Shown here piece after piece: positions 1 through 8,055 of a DNA stretch of 64,000 nucleotides. The stretch comes from Actinacidiphila alni (lineage in GTDB: Bacteria > Actinomycetota > Actinomycetes > Streptomycetales > Streptomycetaceae). The translations under genes and the position numbers were made by a program. The notes below the pieces were generated by a model. The model was not told the DNA's origin. It searched no databases and saw only the letters and a program-made list of their open reading frames with translations. The stretch spans positions 124,001-188,000 of the forward strand of contig NZ_FONG01000017.1 of assembly GCF_900112845.1 (NCBI RefSeq). The letters are read 5' to 3'. Each line of letters opens with the position of its first letter. Position 1 is the stretch's first letter.

Positions 1-557
1 CCAACGCGGCGATCGCCCTGACCTTCGCCCCCGCCGCGTACCGCACCTGGACCCGCCGCCGCCCGGTCCCGCCGCTCGTCTACGGCGCCGTGCTGCTCTG
101 CATCGTGATCACCGGCCTCGTCTACCACCTGGTGCTCGCCAACGACGCGAGCGACTTCTCCGAGTCCGAGGCCCTCGGCGCCCGCACGGGCGCCCTCGCT
201 GTCTCCAACCAGCTGCTGCACACCGTGACGCCCCTCACAGTCACCCTGGACTGGCTGCTGTTCACCACTCCCGGCCGCTTCCGGTGGCGCCACGCCTGCC
301 AGTGGCTTCTGCTCCCCCTCGCCTACTGCGCCTTCGCCCTCCTGCGCGGCCCCTTCCAGCCCCCCGCGCCCCCGTCCCGCTACCCCTACCCCTTCCTCGA
401 CGTCGACGCCCACGGCTACCCCGCCACCCTCCTCACCGCCCTCCTCCTCGCCCTCGCCTTCACCGCCCTCGCCCTCCTCCTGATCCTCCTCGACCACCAC
501 CGCCCCCACCTCCCCCGAAACCGGATTTCGCCCACGGCCCGCAGTCCGCTAAAGTAA
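1..557 (+). CDS. Pr6Pr-family membrane protein (3' part)
   Basis: The reading frame is open from base 3 and enters from outside the window, so the N-terminus is missing; the first start codon seen inside (GTG at 90) is internal. About 185 residues are visible. They contain several hydrophobic segments, a WLLLPLAYCAFALLRGPF segment and a YPYPFLDVDAHGYP segment, a pattern I associate with the Pr6Pr family of actinobacterial integral membrane proteins. The C-terminus is short and polar. The gene ends 12 bp before the tRNA-Pro gene, on the same strand. Molecular function is unknown; the family call rests on recalled sequence patterns. Confidence 0.7.
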   Translation, partial: NAAIALTFAPAAYRTWTRRRPVPPLVYGAVLLCIVITGLVYHLVLANDASDFSESEALGARTGALAVSNQLLHTVTPLTVTLDWLLFTTPGRFRWRHACQWLLLPLAYCAFALLRGPFQPPAPPSRYPYPFLDVDAHGYPATLLTALLLALAFTALALLLILLDHHRPHLPRNRISPTARSPLK

Positions 558-569
558 TTCCCGTTGCAC

Positions 570-659
<90 letters not shown>

Positions 660-663
<4 letters not shown>

Positions 664-693
664 GCCCTGATCCTTCCGAGGATCAGGGCCCTG
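660..693 (+). terminator. Perfect hairpin terminator after tRNA-Pro
   Basis: Positions 660-673 and 680-693 form a perfect 14-bp inverted repeat with the 6-nt loop ttccga. It lies 17 bp after the tRNA, where its transcription terminator is expected. Most of it lies on the island side of the repeat, so the island appears to have brought its own terminator for the reconstituted tRNA. The right junction has no matching hairpin. Confidence 0.8.
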
Positions 694-848
694 AGTCGTC
701 TCCGGGGGCGTCTTGGGAGCTATTGGGGAGCCGAACTCGTCAGGCGGCTCCCGGGCGGGAGCGGCCCGGCTCGGCGGAACGCCTGAAGCGGCCCTGGCAA
801 CGGCGCTACCGTCGCCCCACGGATAGTCGGCCGGGGGGGAAGCACACC

Positions 849-1559
849 ATGCAGGACAGATCAGCGGGAGAACAGTCGGTGCCCACGGCGATGTCCGGGC
901 CGCTCATCGCCGGCGAGGTATCGCTGCCCGAGGTCATGGCACAGCTCCAGCAGGATCGGCCGGTCTTCCACTCCGAGCGGGACCTCCAGCACAGCTTCGC
1001 GCGCGTGCTGTGGAAGATGGCGCCCACGGTCGAGGTCAGACTGGAGGTCCGCCAGAACTCACCGGAAGCCGCTGGCGCCGAGTATCTCGATCTCCTGTGC
1101 ATCGGCGCCACAGCTCGCACGGCGATCGAGTTCAAATACCGCACGGCGAAGTGGACGGGTACAGCCGACCCTGACCAGGAGCAGTACACGCTGAAGTCTC
1201 ACTCAGCCACCGACCTGGCCCGCCTCGGCTTCGTCTCCGACATCGCCCGCCTGGAGCGCTTCGGCAAGCCCAACCAGAACGGCCTGGCCCTCCTCATCAC
1301 CAACGAGGCCGGCCTGTGGACCCCGCCGAAGCAGAACAACACCCGAGACCGCGACTTCCGCCTCCACGAGGGCCGCACGCTCACGGGCCAACTCGTCTGG
1401 GGCCGCGACGACTACAAGCCGAACAGGCGCCACTTGAACGGCTCGTACTCCCTCAATTGGCACTCGTACTCCATGCAGGACGGACTCCGGGGCGAGTTCC
1501 GCTACCTCGCCGTTTTCATCGGCCCAGAGCCCACGCCGGGTCTCCCAGCCCAGCCATAA
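849..1559 (+). CDS. PD-(D/E)XK-like hypothetical protein
   Basis: The product is 236 aa, the first gene inside the island. The ATG at 849 is preceded by a G-rich ribosome-binding stretch; frames reading in from upstream would run through the tRNA and are not credible. The core shows SERDLQHSFARVLW (about 43-56), then EYLDLLC and TAIEFKY (about 78-97). That spacing matches PD-(D/E)XK nuclease folds, with candidate residues E44, D81, E94 and K96. No DNA-recognition or helicase domain is visible. It is followed 41 bp later by the EcsC gene on the same strand, so the two probably share a transcript. The fold is inferred from motif spacing; the function is unknown. Confidence 0.6.
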   Translation: MQDRSAGEQSVPTAMSGPLIAGEVSLPEVMAQLQQDRPVFHSERDLQHSFARVLWKMAPTVEVRLEVRQNSPEAAGAEYLDLLCIGATARTAIEFKYRTAKWTGTADPDQEQYTLKSHSATDLARLGFVSDIARLERFGKPNQNGLALLITNEAGLWTPPKQNNTRDRDFRLHEGRTLTGQLVWGRDDYKPNRRHLNGSYSLNWHSYSMQDGLRGEFRYLAVFIGPEPTPGLPAQP

Positions 1560-1600
1560 GTGCCCGGATCCGACGAGCACAGCCGAAAAGGAGAACCCCA

Positions 1601-2614
1601 ATGAGCCCTCACGCCGACCCACTCGTCGACGGTGCGCCTCCGATGAGTGCCTACGAGGGGCAGGTGTGGACCGCGCTCAACGAGCACTGGGAGCGCCGCG
1701 ACAACCGTCGCGGTCTTCCGAACTGGGCGAATACGGCACTCGGTCGCACTGGTGAGGCCGCAGGAAGCGCGGTGAGCCGGGTCAGGGGCGCTGTGCCCAA
1801 GGCGGTCAAGGAACCGATCCGTCGCGCAGGTGACGCAGTCGCCACCAAGGCGGCGCGACCGGCACTCGCAGCGGCGGCAGCGCTGCTCGATCTGGTCAAC
1901 GACTGGGCAATGGAGCTGAACGACCCGAAGAGCGTCGAGAAGCTCGCCCGCAAGCGAGGCGTGGAACTCAACGATTTCACCGAGCTGCGGCAGAAGGATC
2001 TCAAGTCCTGTGACAGGCTGCTGACCTTCAATGCCCTCACATGGCGGACCGCCGGCGCACTCGAAGGTGGTGCTATGGGTTTGCTGGCCATGGTTCCCGT
2101 CGCCGGTATCCCTGTCGCGATGACCGCGGACATCCTCGTCATCCAGGTGCTGAGCACATCGATCGCGGCGCGCATCGCGTACTCCTACGGCTACGACGCC
2201 AAAGATCCCGACGAGCAGGTCTTCATCCAACGCCTGGTACGCCGGTCCTTCATGGCGCAGGCAGCCAAGGTCGAGCCGTTGCGTGACACTGCTCGGGCGG
2301 CGGAGGCGGTCAGAGGACGCATACGGTGGTCGGACAAACTCCGCCAGGACCACCATCTCCTGGCCGCACTTGAGAAGCTGATGCAGCAGCTCGGCCCGGC
2401 AGGGTCCAAGGTGTCAGTCGAAAACGTCGCCAAGGTCGTACCGGTCGTGGGTGTCCTCGTCGGAGCCGGTATGAATGCCGCGATTCTCGGCAGAGTGGCG
2501 GCCGACGCCCAGCGGTATTGCCAGACCCGATTCCTGTGTGACAAATACGGGCTGCCGCTGCCGACCGCGCTCGCGGGCGACCGGGACGACGACCACGAGA
2601 GCGGCACCGCGTAA
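1601..2614 (+). CDS. EcsC family protein
   Basis: The product is 337 aa with an ATG start and a clear AAGGAG ribosome-binding site 8 nt upstream. The central and C-terminal parts show the EcsC-type pattern of paired glycine/alanine-rich hydrophobic segments: GAMGLLAMVPVAGIPVAMTAD around 155-175 and VVPVVGVLVGAGMNAAILGRV around 285-305. Charged helices separate them. EcsC proteins are poorly understood and are thought to associate with membranes. It is likely co-transcribed with the nuclease-like gene ending at 1559. Its place next to the left junction of a defence island suggests, but does not show, a defence role. Confidence 0.75.
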   Translation: MSPHADPLVDGAPPMSAYEGQVWTALNEHWERRDNRRGLPNWANTALGRTGEAAGSAVSRVRGAVPKAVKEPIRRAGDAVATKAARPALAAAAALLDLVNDWAMELNDPKSVEKLARKRGVELNDFTELRQKDLKSCDRLLTFNALTWRTAGALEGGAMGLLAMVPVAGIPVAMTADILVIQVLSTSIAARIAYSYGYDAKDPDEQVFIQRLVRRSFMAQAAKVEPLRDTARAAEAVRGRIRWSDKLRQDHHLLAALEKLMQQLGPAGSKVSVENVAKVVPVVGVLVGAGMNAAILGRVAADAQRYCQTRFLCDKYGLPLPTALAGDRDDDHESGTA

Positions 2615-2739
2615 GTACGGCGACCCTCATCGGCTGTTCAGGATCGCAAAGTGCTCCGCGAGCCGCATCCCACAACTCAGATGCTGTCCGGCAGAACATG
2701 ACGGCCCGCCCGCCTGACGCTTGACGGGCGAGGGATCAT

Positions 2740-3240
2740 GTCGTGGACCAGCCGGCGAAGACACAGGGGTTAGGGGGAATCATGGTCGCGTTCCACGCGT
2801 CCGCGCTGGACGGAGTCGCCCGCAACCCGGCGCTACCACGGTAACCGGAGACATCCCGAGTTCCGCCGATGCCTCCTCAACAGTGCGCGTCGCGTGCAGG
2901 ATCCGCTCGATGTCGCCGTCCCAAGACCCACCGGCCGTATGGAGCTTGCCGTCGACGGCCGGCCAACGGTTCTGCTTCCCAATCCCTGCCGTCGACGACG
3001 AAGATCCCGGCGGGGCCGATAAGCACCATGCACGCAGTCGCCCCGCCGCACCGGGCCAGTGGCGGTCGACCAGCAGCCGCCAGCCCCCTTGCGGGTCAGC
3101 GTGAGCAGATGAGCGGCAACTTGCCGCTCCCCTTCGCTCGCCGCTTCCACCGCCGAACTATGTGCTGTGCGGCCTGCCACCGCTCCCGCCGATCCGCCTG
3201 CCACCACAACCCCACCCCTCTCAGGGCCTCGGGTTTCGCT
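2740..3240 (-). pseudogene. Degraded NERD-domain (nuclease-related) gene
   Basis: No intact reading frame fills the 0.7 kb between 2614 and 3329, but the minus strand preserves fragments of a NERD-domain protein in different frames. One fragment reads AASEGERQVAAHLLTLTRKG (about 3135-3075), another GWRLLVDRHWPG, a third MVLIGPAGIFVVDGRDW, and a fourth ERILHATRTVEEASAELGMS. Together they give the typical order of NERD domains (GE.ATA..L, V.DR..PG, hydrophobic IGPAGIFVVD.K.W) with at least two frameshifts. The lysine usually found after VVD is arginine here. This is a decayed gene, not a functional one. Confidence 0.6.
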
Positions 3241-3328
3241 CAACCAATTGCCGAAGAGGTTGCGCCCCGAATGGCGGTACGTCGCTGCGAGCCATGTGCG
3301 GCTATTGAACGGGGGGGTTCACCGTCGG

Positions 3329-5020
3329 CTACGCAGCGGCATGGAACTTCTGTGTCGCATTCGAAGCGGGCGAAGCCTCAGGGATGCCGACGACCTCTAC
3401 AGCGACGTTCAAAGGCTCCAGTGCCTTGGCCGTCTGTGCGAGCGTGATCAGGGAGAAGGGAAAGAGCGTCTCGGGGGTCAACGCCGTGCCCTGCTTGAGC
3501 AGGATCGCGAATACGACGCGCTGCGGGACGAAGTCGTCCGGCAGGGTGTGGCGTCCGTTGCTCTCCTGGAGGACCCGGCTGGCGAACCGGCGGCGTACCT
3601 CCGCTGAGGTCTTCAAGAGCTGTATGGCGACGAGGCCCTGGCTGAAGAGGTGGCTCAGCGGACCGGACCCGCCGTGGGCGTGCTTGACCATGACGAGCGT
3701 GTTGTCGGGGGTGAGCAGGTCGCACACCTCGAACCCGTCGGTGGGTCGCAGCGGGTTCGCCACGTTCTTGCGGTCCATGCAGACGTAGCCGGGGCGCTGG
3801 TCGGGGACGTGCTCGTTGTACGAGCGCTCGCTGACACCGGCCGCCCAGGCGGGCAGATCCACTGAAGGCAAAGGTGTGAAGAGCCGATCGACCGTCCCTC
3901 GGACCGTGGCCAGGTATTCGGCGCCGATCTCGTACCAGTCGCCCTCCAGCAGGCAGAACCGCTGCGCGCCGAGCGAGATGCTGGCCTCCAGCCACCGCAG
4001 CGCCGGCGTGACGCAGAGCTGGTCCTGCGGCGCTGCGCGTTCGTGGCTGTAGAGCGTGACCGTGCCCCGCCTGAGCGCCTCCAAGCGCTGCCCGCGTCCC
4101 TGCAGGCGGACGCGGTGGAGCACATAGCCCAGGTCGAACTCCTCGAAGCGCCCGGCCTCGTCGCTGGCGATCTTCAGGTGGAAGGCACGAGCCTGGGAGT
4201 GGTCGTCCCACTGGTCCATGGGCACGGTCACGGCGAGCCGGCCGTCGGGGGGCGCGCCGAGGATGTCGTCGAGAGTGGACCCCAGGCGGGTGAGCACGGT
4301 CTCGTCCTTGACCGGCACGATGTGCTCGACGAACTCCAGTGCGGGCTGGGGAGCCGTGTCACGGCAGACGCGGGCGATCTCCCGGATGTCCGCGAGGAGG
4401 TCGTCCGGCTCGATCCCCAGGGAGAGACTGAGCCCGCATCCCCCATCCGCGCTGCATACCGCGCTGTGACCGCTCCGAGCTCGCGTGAGCTCCAGCCGGT
4501 CGAGGTAGCCGCCCAGCCGCCGGACGATCTGGGCGTGCTCGCGCAGGCCGAGGCTGAGCACAGGCGTTCCACCGGGCACGATCGCGATGTCGGTCCTGGC
4601 CTCGCCGAGCGTCTGCGAGACGAGGTCCCGGACCTGCAACGGGTCGACCTGCCGAATGGCGAACGTGAGGCCGAAGCGCTGGTCCTTCACCCGACCGGGC
4701 AGCAGCCGATACCCCTGGTCATAGCCGATGGCGTAGACGTCCTCGTCGACCGCAATCAGCAGCAGGGCGGCGGTCCGCCGGACCGGCTCGACGATCCGGC
4801 AGCCCGTCGTACGCGCGACTTCCCGGCACCAGGACGCTTCCTCGCTCGTCATGGCCGCGGTGATCAGCAGCGCGGGTGCCCGGAGCCGGTCGTCGGGAAA
4901 GTGGATCTGCGCGTCCAGCGCGGTCAGTTGGGCGTGGTCGAGGGCGTCGAACATGGCGTCGAGTGTGGGTGCGACACCAGCGAGCCGGTACAGCGTGCGC
5001 TTGGCGGTGGCAGGGGCCAT
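3329..5020 (-). CDS. TIGR04141/DUF6119 sporadically distributed protein
   Basis: The product is 563 aa. ATG at 5020 was chosen because a perfect AGGAGG lies just upstream; the longer frame from 5110 lacks one. The N-terminus (KRTLYRLAGV) and the C-terminal region with LLTPDNTLVMVKHAHGGSGPLSHLFSQGLVAIQLL and RVVFAILLKQG match what I recall of the TIGR04141 (DUF6119) family. That family has scattered distribution, usually sits in islands and has no established activity. Segments such as CLLEGDWYEIGAEYL are also typical. It lies downstream of, and parallel to, the kinase gene that starts at 6937, with 303 bp between them. A kinase-regulated defence factor is possible, but that is inference. Confidence 0.7.
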   Translation of the reverse strand: MAPATAKRTLYRLAGVAPTLDAMFDALDHAQLTALDAQIHFPDDRLRAPALLITAAMTSEEASWCREVARTTGCRIVEPVRRTAALLLIAVDEDVYAIGYDQGYRLLPGRVKDQRFGLTFAIRQVDPLQVRDLVSQTLGEARTDIAIVPGGTPVLSLGLREHAQIVRRLGGYLDRLELTRARSGHSAVCSADGGCGLSLSLGIEPDDLLADIREIARVCRDTAPQPALEFVEHIVPVKDETVLTRLGSTLDDILGAPPDGRLAVTVPMDQWDDHSQARAFHLKIASDEAGRFEEFDLGYVLHRVRLQGRGQRLEALRRGTVTLYSHERAAPQDQLCVTPALRWLEASISLGAQRFCLLEGDWYEIGAEYLATVRGTVDRLFTPLPSVDLPAWAAGVSERSYNEHVPDQRPGYVCMDRKNVANPLRPTDGFEVCDLLTPDNTLVMVKHAHGGSGPLSHLFSQGLVAIQLLKTSAEVRRRFASRVLQESNGRHTLPDDFVPQRVVFAILLKQGTALTPETLFPFSLITLAQTAKALEPLNVAVEVVGIPEASPASNATQKFHAAA

Positions 5021-5323
5021 GGGTTCCTCCTGAATGCAGATCAGCCGACCACTAATGAGATTGAAAGCATCACCAGAGAACCACAGACTGAAAGCACTGT
5101 CAAACATCACATGAGGAGGCGAGGCTGTTCATGGGTCTACCGAGCGGCTCAGTTTGCGACAGGGCTTGCACGCCGGAGGCCACGGCGGTCGACCGCACGC
5201 GGGCCGTCGGCCGGCACCTTTGACACGAGCAGCAACCGCCAGCAGCGTACGCACCCGGTCAGGCACGAACGGCGCCGGGCGCGGGCGGCGCTCCATGCGT
5301 CGGTGCCGCGCCGGAGCGATAGA
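5021..5323. other. 303-bp intergenic stretch, probable promoter region
   Basis: This gap separates the kinase stop (5324) from the TIGR04141 start (5020). The 100 bp nearest the start contain unusually A/T-rich sequence for this genome (around 5040-5110), compatible with an independent promoter for the TIGR04141 gene. No gene or clear hairpin was found. Confidence 0.35.
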
Positions 5324-6937
5324 TCAGCCCTCGGCCCGTCGCAACCGGAGGAGGAGGTCGGCGATTTCGCGAGTCTCCTCGTCGTCCTCCCCGAGGACGA
5401 CGCACATGTCCTCGTGGAGCGCATCGAGAACGCCTTCGGCCGTGTCCCGGTCGCCCTCGGTGTACAGCAGGACACCGATGTTGCGACGCAGGTCGAGGGC
5501 CGTCGCAGAGGCATCTCCCTCCGCGCTGGAGACGAGCTCCAGGACGTCCTGGAACTCGTGCAGGGCGGCCTCGGTCTCACCGAGGTTCGCCCGGCAGCCG
5601 GCGGCGGACCGGCGGCATTCCAGGGTCTCGTGACTCGAAGGCCCCGCCGTGCGGGCGTAGATGGCGGCCAGCGCGTCGAACTCCGGGAGAGCCCGGCGGT
5701 AGTCCTCACCCGCCATGAGAACTGCCGCACGCTGGCGCCGCAGGCCAAGCACCCGCCGGTTCTGCACGCCGAGTGCAGTGGCCGCGGGCCCGATGAGCGC
5801 CTTGAGGACGTCGGCGGCCTGGGTGAACCGCCCGTCGTCGGCGAGGTCCGCGGAGCGGGCGTACGCCTCGCGGATCGCGTCCCGAAGGGCCGTGTCGGCG
5901 GGCGCGGGGGACGGGGCCGCCGGCGTCGGCTCTGTGGCGGGGGACGGGGCCGCCGTACGCCGCAGAGGCGCGTTCGGCTGCCGGTAGACGACGGTCGGGT
6001 CGGCCACCCCGGACGGCGCACCGCCGGTGTCCGGGAGCGTCGAAAGGCCGCTCCCCGCCCCCGGAAGCGGAAGGTGCGGGACCAGCCGCTCGTACACGGC
6101 GTAGGCGTCGGCCGGACGCTGCTCCGGCGCCTTGGCCAACAGATCCAGTGTCAGTGCCTCCAAGCCCTCCGGCACTTCGGGACGCAGGTCGCGCAGCCGC
6201 TGTGGCGGCATGTCCACGTGCTGGCGCATGAGCTGGAAGTCGCCGTCCCCGGTGAAGACGGGCTGCCCGGAGAGGAGTTCGTGCAGCACGCAGCCCAAGG
6301 CGTAGAGGTCGCTGAGCGGGGTGATCTTCCCGCAGTTGATCTGCTCGGGCGACATGTAGCGAGTCGTGCCGATCGGGTTGCCCGTGGCGGTCAGCCGCGT
6401 GACGTCCGACCGCAGGATCTTGGCGATGCCGAAGTCCAGCACTTTGACGCTACCGTCGGCTGCGATGAGGATGTTGTCCGGCTTCAGGTCGCGATGCACG
6501 ACCGGGATCGCGTGGGCGTATGACAGGACGGTGCAAATCTGCGCGGCGATGGACGCGGCCCAGCTCACCGGGAGCAACGACGCCCCGAGGCCGTCCGCGC
6601 CGGCGCCCGCGAGAACGGTGCGCAGGGACGTCCCGTGCACGTACTCCATCACCAGGTACAAGCGGTCGTACGACGCCTCGTCGAGCAGCGCGTCGAACAC
6701 TTGCGGCACCCCGTGGTGCCCGATCCGGGCGGTCACGCGCGCCTCGCGCCGGAAGCGGAGCGCGAATTCCTGAGCGTGCGAGGGAGACCCGATCGCGTCC
6801 GGACGGATGACCTTGACCGCGATCTCGCGGTCAAGGACGGTGTCGTAGCCGCGCCAGACGACCCCCATGCCACCGGAGTCGATCTCCTCGATCAGCTCGT
6901 AGCGACCCTGGTCGCCGATCTTCGGTGCCTGCGCCAC
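5324..6937 (-). CDS. Cytosolic Ser/Thr protein kinase with C-terminal TPR-like region
   Basis: The product is 537 aa from GTG at 6937; an ATG at 7042 would add 35 Arg-rich residues. The kinase domain spans about residues 13-275. It has the glycine loop DSGGMG (20-25), catalytic lysine in VKVI (about 42), HRDLKPDN (148-155), DFG (168-170) and the SPEQ motif. A Pro/Ala-rich linker follows, then helical repeats (ADLADDGRFTQAADVL, GEDYRRALPEFDALAAIYA, ETEAALHEFQDVLEL) resembling tetratricopeptide repeats. No membrane segment or PASTA domain is present, so it acts in the cytosol. Phage-defence kinases with accessory domains are known (Stk2, PglW); a role here is inferred from location. Confidence 0.85.
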   Translation of the reverse strand: MAQAPKIGDQGRYELIEEIDSGGMGVVWRGYDTVLDREIAVKVIRPDAIGSPSHAQEFALRFRREARVTARIGHHGVPQVFDALLDEASYDRLYLVMEYVHGTSLRTVLAGAGADGLGASLLPVSWAASIAAQICTVLSYAHAIPVVHRDLKPDNILIAADGSVKVLDFGIAKILRSDVTRLTATGNPIGTTRYMSPEQINCGKITPLSDLYALGCVLHELLSGQPVFTGDGDFQLMRQHVDMPPQRLRDLRPEVPEGLEALTLDLLAKAPEQRPADAYAVYERLVPHLPLPGAGSGLSTLPDTGGAPSGVADPTVVYRQPNAPLRRTAAPSPATEPTPAAPSPAPADTALRDAIREAYARSADLADDGRFTQAADVLKALIGPAATALGVQNRRVLGLRRQRAAVLMAGEDYRRALPEFDALAAIYARTAGPSSHETLECRRSAAGCRANLGETEAALHEFQDVLELVSSAEGDASATALDLRRNIGVLLYTEGDRDTAEGVLDALHEDMCVVLGEDDEETREIADLLLRLRRAEG

Positions 6938-7201
6938 GCCGTGTGCCCGCCGTCCCCTCGTCCCGCTCTCCCACCGCCGCCCACCGGTACCGGTGCGACG
7001 GGCGAACCCGCCGACGCGGAGCCTTCGCGCAGCACGGACCATGATGGCCGACCAGGACGCCCATCGCGTGCGAAGTCGCGTTTCCCGCGCCCGTGAAGTC
7101 GATCCGTTGTCGGAGCCGTGGCCTAGTGTGAGGACGTGCCCGGCGGGTGAAGAGCGCCGGCCCGCGGTGGGGCGTTGGCGAACAGGCACCTGGGGTGGGC
7201 G

Positions 7202-8029
7202 ATGGCGCTGGCGATGTGCCCGATATGCAGTGAGGACGAGGACATCGAGCTGGTGCGCGTCCTCGACGACGGGCGTCGGCTGGTGAGGCACCGGTGCGGC
7301 CAGGAGTGGGAGCACGGAGAGCCCCGCGCGGAGCGGAAGAGACCGTCCTACTCCTTCGACGACCTCAGAGCCCGCTTTCCGAAGCCCGAGGATGTCGAGC
7401 CGGGAAGGATGGAGCGGGCGAACCGGCTCAAGGCGCAGTTCCTTGCCACCAGACCGGGACCCGACCCAACAGTGGCGGCCTACTGGGCGAAGTACCAGAA
7501 CATCTTCTCTGCTGACGGGCTGTGGACGTGCGACCCGCAGCTCCTCAAGGACTTTGCCAATTCCGATGTCGGAGCGCACCCCGGCAACCAGTCCATGTTC
7601 AACTCCGCATGGAACACGATGGGTGAGGCCGCGGCAGCGGACTCGACCCGCAGGACGATCGAGTACCTACTGCACGGCCCGGCGTCCGTCCCGCTCGAAG
7701 ACCGGCTGGAGCACCTGCTGTCCGGCGCCAAGCCCTTCGCCATGACCGGCTTCAAGGAAGCCCTTCTCACCAAGGTCCTCTGTGTTGTCCAGCCCGACCG
7801 GTTCCTGCCGATCCTCAAGTACACGACCGCGGCGGACGGCAAACGCGAGATCGCACGGAAGGTGTACGGGCTGGAGCTACCGGCTCCCGAGTCGGTGAAC
7901 TGGACCCGCGGCCGACTCGTCCTCTGGAGCAACGACGTCCTGCACGCCCTGGTCGGCGACGGCCTCGCCGACCGCGAGCATGCCTCCGCGTTCCTGTGGT
8001 GGGCCAAGGACCGGCCCACGGAGCTCTGA
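7202..8029 (+). CDS. Hypothetical protein with N-terminal zinc ribbon
   Basis: The product is 275 aa. ATG 7202 is chosen; ATG 7214 and TTG 7175 are alternatives. The N-terminus has CPIC at about 6-9 and a later RHRCGQEW, which could form a small treble-clef or zinc-ribbon fold. The rest is a soluble helical domain with AKYQNIF and FKEALLTKVLCVVQPDRFLPILKY, a pattern reminiscent of the N-terminal modules of McrB-like and EVE-linked restriction proteins. That resemblance is only suggestive. The gene diverges from the kinase and converges on hsdR, with which it shares a terminator hairpin. It may be a modification-sensing or accessory defence protein; function unknown. Confidence 0.65.
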   Translation: MALAMCPICSEDEDIELVRVLDDGRRLVRHRCGQEWEHGEPRAERKRPSYSFDDLRARFPKPEDVEPGRMERANRLKAQFLATRPGPDPTVAAYWAKYQNIFSADGLWTCDPQLLKDFANSDVGAHPGNQSMFNSAWNTMGEAAAADSTRRTIEYLLHGPASVPLEDRLEHLLSGAKPFAMTGFKEALLTKVLCVVQPDRFLPILKYTTAADGKREIARKVYGLELPAPESVNWTRGRLVLWSNDVLHALVGDGLADREHASAFLWWAKDRPTEL

Positions 8030-8052
8030 CCGCTGACGTCGGCGGTCAGAGC
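8023..8052. terminator. Bidirectional hairpin between convergent genes
   Basis: Positions 8023-8033 and 8042-8052 form a perfect 11-bp G/C-rich inverted repeat with an 8-nt loop. It spans the stop codon of the gene ending at 8029 and lies 4 bp beyond the end of hsdR on the other strand. It can serve both convergent transcripts. Confidence 0.75.
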
Positions 8053-8055
8053 GGG

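Noticed and set aside
4043..6523. Long 826-aa plus-strand frame opposite the TIGR04141 and kinase genes
   Set aside because: It is a G/C-bias shadow: it has no ribosome-binding site, its Arg/Gly/Val-rich text has no domain, and both minus-strand genes below it have clear family motifs.
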